From: Ruminococcus sp. AM36-2AA
GTDB taxonomy: Bacteria > Bacillota > Clostridia > Lachnospirales > Lachnospiraceae
NCBI RefSeq assembly: GCF_003461955.1
Contig: NZ_QTYB01000010.1
Span: forward strand, 1-64,000
DNA: 64,000 nucleotides
Direction: 5' to 3'
The translations under genes and the position numbers were made by a program. Positions within the stretch are counted from its first letter, which is position 1; every line of letters starts with the position of its first letter. The notes under the pieces were generated by a model. It ran no database searches and had not been told where the DNA came from. It worked only from the letters and a program-made list of their open reading frames with translations. Of the stretch, positions 61,305 to 64,000 are shown in pieces.

Positions 61305-62240
61305 ATGAAATCGAAAATATTAACACTTTTCAGTATCTGTCTGCTGTTTTTTCTGCTTCTTCACCCGGACGAAGGGCTCCTGGGTGCCAGGGACGGATTG
61401 ACGCTGTGGCTGAATGTTATGCTTCCAACCCTGCTTCCCTTCCTGATCTTCACCGGAATTCTTTTAAAAGCCGGAAATCTCACAAAACTCCTGAATCCAT
61501 TTTCCCTTCTGTGGGAAAAATGTTTCGGTCTTTCTCCAGCCGGAGCCTATGTTCTGATTCTGGGTTTTCTGTGCGGTTACCCTATGGGAGCAAAGATTGC
61601 CCATGATCTTTACATAAATGATCAGATTTCCAAAAAAGAAGGCGAATATCTTCTTTCTTTTTCCTGCAACGCCAGTCCTGCTTTCGTTGTTTCCTATCTG
61701 ACCGGCAGCATTTTGCAGAACAGAATCCATCCGATGCAGATAGTCCTGATCCTGTTAACTGCTGATCTTTTCTGCATGCTTTCTTTTCGATTTCTGATAT
61801 ATCATGGAAACACACTGACTCCTGCCAAAGTTAAATCCATAAAAAAAGAGACATACCAGCAGGACTCCACAGGAGTCATCCTGGATGTCTCGATCATGAA
61901 CGGATTTGAAACCATCACACGGCTCGGGGGCTATATTCTGATATTTTCATTGGTATTTACATGTATCAGACATTACTGGCCATTCTCCGAACAGACCAGT
62001 ATCCTGTTTACAAGTCCCATCGAGCTGACCACAGGATTACAGCAGATCGCTCACTCTCGGTATTCATGGAGATTTCGCTGTATATCCTCCATAACTCTTA
62101 CCGCATTCGGTGGGCTCTGCGTTATGTTCCAGACAAAAAGTGTACTGGAAAACCGATTATCACTGTTTCCTTATGTTACATCCAAATGTCTGAATACATC
62201 CCTGGTTTTCCTGTTCTTAGTTCTCTCCGATATCGTCTAA
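61305..62240 (+). CDS. ylbJ: YlbJ-like sporulation integral membrane protein
   Basis: 311 residues with about eight hydrophobic segments and nucleoside-recognition Gate motifs ('LNVMLPTLLPFLIFTGILL', 'LGFLCGYPMGAKIAHDLY', 'FSCNASPAFVVSYLTGSIL'), matching YlbJ/SpoIIM-independent sporulation membrane protein. In Bacillus ylbJ is a mother-cell gene needed for resistant spores. A CATATACT box at 61272-61279, 26 bases before ATG, resembles a sigma-E -10. The last 24 bases overlap the end of the convergent coiled-coil gene. Supports a spore-forming host. Confidence 0.85.
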   Translation: MKSKILTLFSICLLFFLLLHPDEGLLGARDGLTLWLNVMLPTLLPFLIFTGILLKAGNLTKLLNPFSLLWEKCFGLSPAGAYVLILGFLCGYPMGAKIAHDLYINDQISKKEGEYLLSFSCNASPAFVVSYLTGSILQNRIHPMQIVLILLTADLFCMLSFRFLIYHGNTLTPAKVKSIKKETYQQDSTGVILDVSIMNGFETITRLGGYILIFSLVFTCIRHYWPFSEQTSILFTSPIELTTGLQQIAHSRYSWRFRCISSITLTAFGGLCVMFQTKSVLENRLSLFPYVTSKCLNTSLVFLFLVLSDIV

Positions 62241-62855
62241 CAGTTCATCCTCATCACTATCACTGGAAGCACTGTCTTCGTCCTGGAAAGTATTGGAAAT
62301 TGCAGCTGCCTGTGCAGTCTGTGGCGCAAGTTCCTGTCGGTTATGGTTTACAACTTCAAGACAACTCTGCAGTGCATCGATAAATGCTTTATATTTACCG
62401 CCGGCATCCTCAAGTGTCTGGTTCAGAACAGAACCAATATTCGCCATCATATCATCTGTATATGTGATCGCACTGAGACGGATACTGTTGGCATCCTGTG
62501 TTGCAGAATCAAGGATCTCCTGAGCCTGCTTGTTGGCAGCATTGATCGTTTCATTTGCCTGTGCATACGCCTTCTGCATGATCTCATGCTGTGTAACCAG
62601 CTCCTGTGCTTTCGTCTGCGCATCTGCGATCAGGCTGTCAGCCTTGGACTGTGCATCCTCAAGGATTGCATCCTTATTGCTGATGATCTTCTGATAACGT
62701 TTGATCTCATCTGGAGTTTTCAGACGCAGTTCACGTAAAAGTTCCTCAATCTCTTCTTTATTCACTACGATCTTGGTAGTGGAAAGAGGCTGAAATTTAC
62801 AGCTGTCCACATACTCTTCAATCTCCTGAATGATCTGTTCAATTCTGCTGCTCAT
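62217..62855 (-). CDS. DivIVA/ATPase-subunit-like coiled-coil protein
   Basis: 212 residues, mostly a long coiled coil (about 55-150: 'SKADSLIADAQTKAQELVTQ', 'ANETINAANKQAQEILDSAT') after a short N-terminal domain, with an acidic low-complexity tail ('DEDSASSDSDEDELLDDIGE'). Similar proteins are labelled DivIVA-like or V-ATPase subunit-like, but that likeness may come from the coiled coil alone. It is 13 bases downstream of coaD and apparently co-transcribed with rsmD-coaD. Role unknown, possibly cell-pole or division related. Confidence 0.75.
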   Translation of the reverse strand: MSSRIEQIIQEIEEYVDSCKFQPLSTTKIVVNKEEIEELLRELRLKTPDEIKRYQKIISNKDAILEDAQSKADSLIADAQTKAQELVTQHEIMQKAYAQANETINAANKQAQEILDSATQDANSIRLSAITYTDDMMANIGSVLNQTLEDAGGKYKAFIDALQSCLEVVNHNRQELAPQTAQAAAISNTFQDEDSASSDSDEDELLDDIGEN

Positions 62856-62868
62856 AAATACACTCTCC

Positions 62869-63363
62869 TTATTTCTCTGTTTCTCTTTTTTTCAATTTTT
62901 CTTCGACTGCTTCCGTAATCTCACTTGGAGCAAACTTACTCAGATCTCCTCCGAAATTCGCAACCTCTTTCATGATCGTGGAGCTTAAGTATGCATATTC
63001 CAGACTGGTTGTGAGAAAAACGGTATCCACATCCGGTGCAAGAACACGGTTGGTCTGCGCCATCTGCAGCTCGTATTCAAAATCCGTGACAGCACGAAGA
63101 CCGCGAACGATCACCTGGGCATGATTCTCCCTGGCAAAGTTCACAGACAGGCCCTCAAATGCTTTCACCTCCACATTCGGGATATCTTTTGTTGCCTTTG
63201 CTAGTATCTTAACACGTTCTTCCACAGAAAACAACGGACTTTTTGCAGAATTGTGCAAAACGCCCACTATAACCCGGTCAAAAGAAATGCTTGCTCGTTT
63301 AATAATATCAAGATGACCATAAGTTGCCGGGTCAAAACTTCCTGGGTATACGGCTGTTATCAT
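62869..63363 (-). CDS. coaD: Phosphopantetheine adenylyltransferase
   Basis: Penultimate step of coenzyme A synthesis. Nucleotidyltransferase motif '[20 protein letters not shown]' (T/HxGH), '[20 protein letters not shown]', '[20 protein letters not shown]'. 164 residues, standard. It starts 15 bases after rsmD, the usual rsmD-coaD pairing in Firmicutes, and is followed closely by the coiled-coil gene. Confidence 0.97.
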   Translation of the reverse strand: MITAVYPGSFDPATYGHLDIIKRASISFDRVIVGVLHNSAKSPLFSVEERVKILAKATKDIPNVEVKAFEGLSVNFARENHAQVIVRGLRAVTDFEYELQMAQTNRVLAPDVDTVFLTTSLEYAYLSSTIMKEVANFGGDLSKFAPSEITEAVEEKLKKRETEK

Positions 63364-63378
63364 ATGTCTGTCTCGCTT

Positions 63379-63927
63379 TCATTTTTTTAGGAAAACATGC
63401 TTATTTGTTTTATATTCCTTGGAACGTATCAGATGATAGCCCAGTTCCTCCACATAAGAAAAATCCGTGTAAAGATCTTCTTCTATGATAATAAGCGTGT
63501 TCTCGTTTGCAAGAGTACTGTCAGCCAGATATTCGAGAACCGGCTGCTCCAGATGCTGTTCATAAGGTGCATCCATAAAGATACAGTCAAAAGGTTCTCC
63601 ACCTTCCAGTGAACGCAACGCCTGCAGTACATCCATGTTCAGCAGTTTACCACCTTCAGAGAGTTTTGTAAATGAAAGATTTTCACGGATACATGCACAT
63701 GCCTTGGGATTTTTTTCAACAAATACTGCATAATCAGCGCCTCGGCTCAATGCCTCGATACCAATAGCTCCGCTTCCGGAAAAAAGATCCAGGAACCTGC
63801 AACCTGGTATTTCAGGCTGGAGAATGTTAAAAAGAGTTTCCTTAATACGGTCTGTTGTTGGTCTTGTCTCATTTCCGGGAATTGTTTTTAAATTTAATCT
63901 ACGTGCTTTTCCTGCTATTACTCTCAT
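63379..63927 (-). CDS. rsmD: 16S rRNA (guanine966-N2)-methyltransferase
   Basis: SAM-dependent rRNA methyltransferase, 182 residues. SAM site 'FLDLFSGSGAIGIEALSRGA' and catalytic motif IV 'IFMDAPYEQH', where Ala replaces the first Pro of the usual D-P-P-Y. N-terminal 'MRVIAGKARRLNLKTIPG' is typical. The ATG at 63927 is preferred because it overlaps the stop of the upstream gene (ATGA); a TTG at 63945 is the longer alternative. Confidence 0.93.
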   Translation of the reverse strand: MRVIAGKARRLNLKTIPGNETRPTTDRIKETLFNILQPEIPGCRFLDLFSGSGAIGIEALSRGADYAVFVEKNPKACACIRENLSFTKLSEGGKLLNMDVLQALRSLEGGEPFDCIFMDAPYEQHLEQPVLEYLADSTLANENTLIIIEEDLYTDFSYVEELGYHLIRSKEYKTNKHVFLKK

Positions 63928-64000
63928 TTCAGATTTAATCTCCAATCCAGATCACCACGGGCCAGTCCGAGAATCAAAAGCTCCGCAGTGGCAATATTTG
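63924..64000 (-). CDS. C-terminal end of an unidentified upstream gene (partial)
   Basis: The minus strand enters the window with an open frame of 24 codons ('IATAELLILGLARGDLDW', then 'RLNLK') and a stop at 63924-63926 that overlaps the rsmD start. The ATGA overlap is strong evidence that this is a real gene, co-translated with rsmD. The fragment is too short to name. Confidence 0.6.
   Translation of the reverse strand, partial: NIATAELLILGLARGDLDWRLNLK

Overview
The window looks like a chromosomal stretch from an anaerobic, spore-forming Firmicute of the Lachnospiraceae (Blautia-like genera fit best; species cannot be fixed from sequence alone). The evidence is the type of gene families (MrfA-like helicase, HisZ/short-HisG histidine operon, HisIE with a HisF-like extension, FolB-FolK fusion, YlbJ-like sporulation membrane protein, high-cysteine 'chorion-class' protein), the Gram-positive ribosome binding sites (AGGAGG), the classical TTGACA/TATAAT promoters, and the use of T-box, cobalamin, THF and c-di-GMP riboswitches. 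Most genes lie on the minus strand.

Layout. 1-2.9 kb: a hybrid sensor kinase whose 5' side is damaged, preceded by a c-di-GMP-I riboswitch and a terminator. 2.9-7.7 kb: a helicase pair (UvrD/PcrA-like and MrfA-like). 7.8-16.2 kb: DNA repair methyltransferase, alanine/Na+ symporter, a LysR relic, adenosine deaminase, a DUF362 gene broken by an internal deletion, an aminopeptidase P-ThiD-HAD operon and a hydratase relic. 16.4-19.3 kb: a secreted FN3 protein, a PurF-like protein that has lost its glutaminase residues, and TspO. 19.4-22.4 kb: the copper operon csoR-copA, in which copA carries a fused CopZ-like domain with its own internal start. 22.5-31 kb: miaB, cardiolipin synthase, rpsU, alaS, tyrS behind a Tyr T-box, rnhA. 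31-35.7 kb: MutS-like membrane protein, a SleB-type cell-wall hydrolase with repeats, and a small group of likely sporulation genes. 35.9-38.8 kb: a THF-riboswitch folate operon (folE, HD protein, folP, folBK). 39-47.6 kb: PutP symporter, then a cobalamin-riboswitch operon for a peptide/nickel-type ABC transporter plus an extra periplasmic-binding protein. 47.8-54 kb: an AstE/AspA-like enzyme and the histidine operon hisZ-hisG-hisD-hisB-hisIE. 54-64 kb: recU, lepB, an RluA-family synthase, a membrane protein, a YgiQ-type radical SAM protein, a small (p)ppGpp synthetase, pepD, ylbJ, a coiled-coil protein, coaD and rsmD.

How it fits together. Four RNA sensors tie gene sets to a metabolite or tRNA: c-di-GMP to the damaged kinase, Tyr-tRNA to tyrS, tetrahydrofolate to folate synthesis, and cobalamin to a transporter that is therefore a candidate cobalt or corrinoid-related importer. 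Copper efflux is governed by CsoR through two near-palindromic operators, one sitting inside the promoter spacer.

The accessory signal is gene decay rather than mobile DNA: no transposase, phage gene, CRISPR array or rRNA/tRNA gene was seen. Four short relics (receiver-domain end, LysR ligand domain, DUF362 protein, aconitase-like hydratase start) each look like the product of a deletion. A structured palindromic repeat occurs once full length (30949-31113) and once as an internally deleted copy (11565-11614). The most promising leads are the HD-domain protein inside the folate operon (a candidate for the missing dihydroneopterin triphosphate phosphatase step), the cobalamin-controlled transporter with its extra binding protein, the CopA/CopZ internal start, and the glutaminase-less PurF-like protein.
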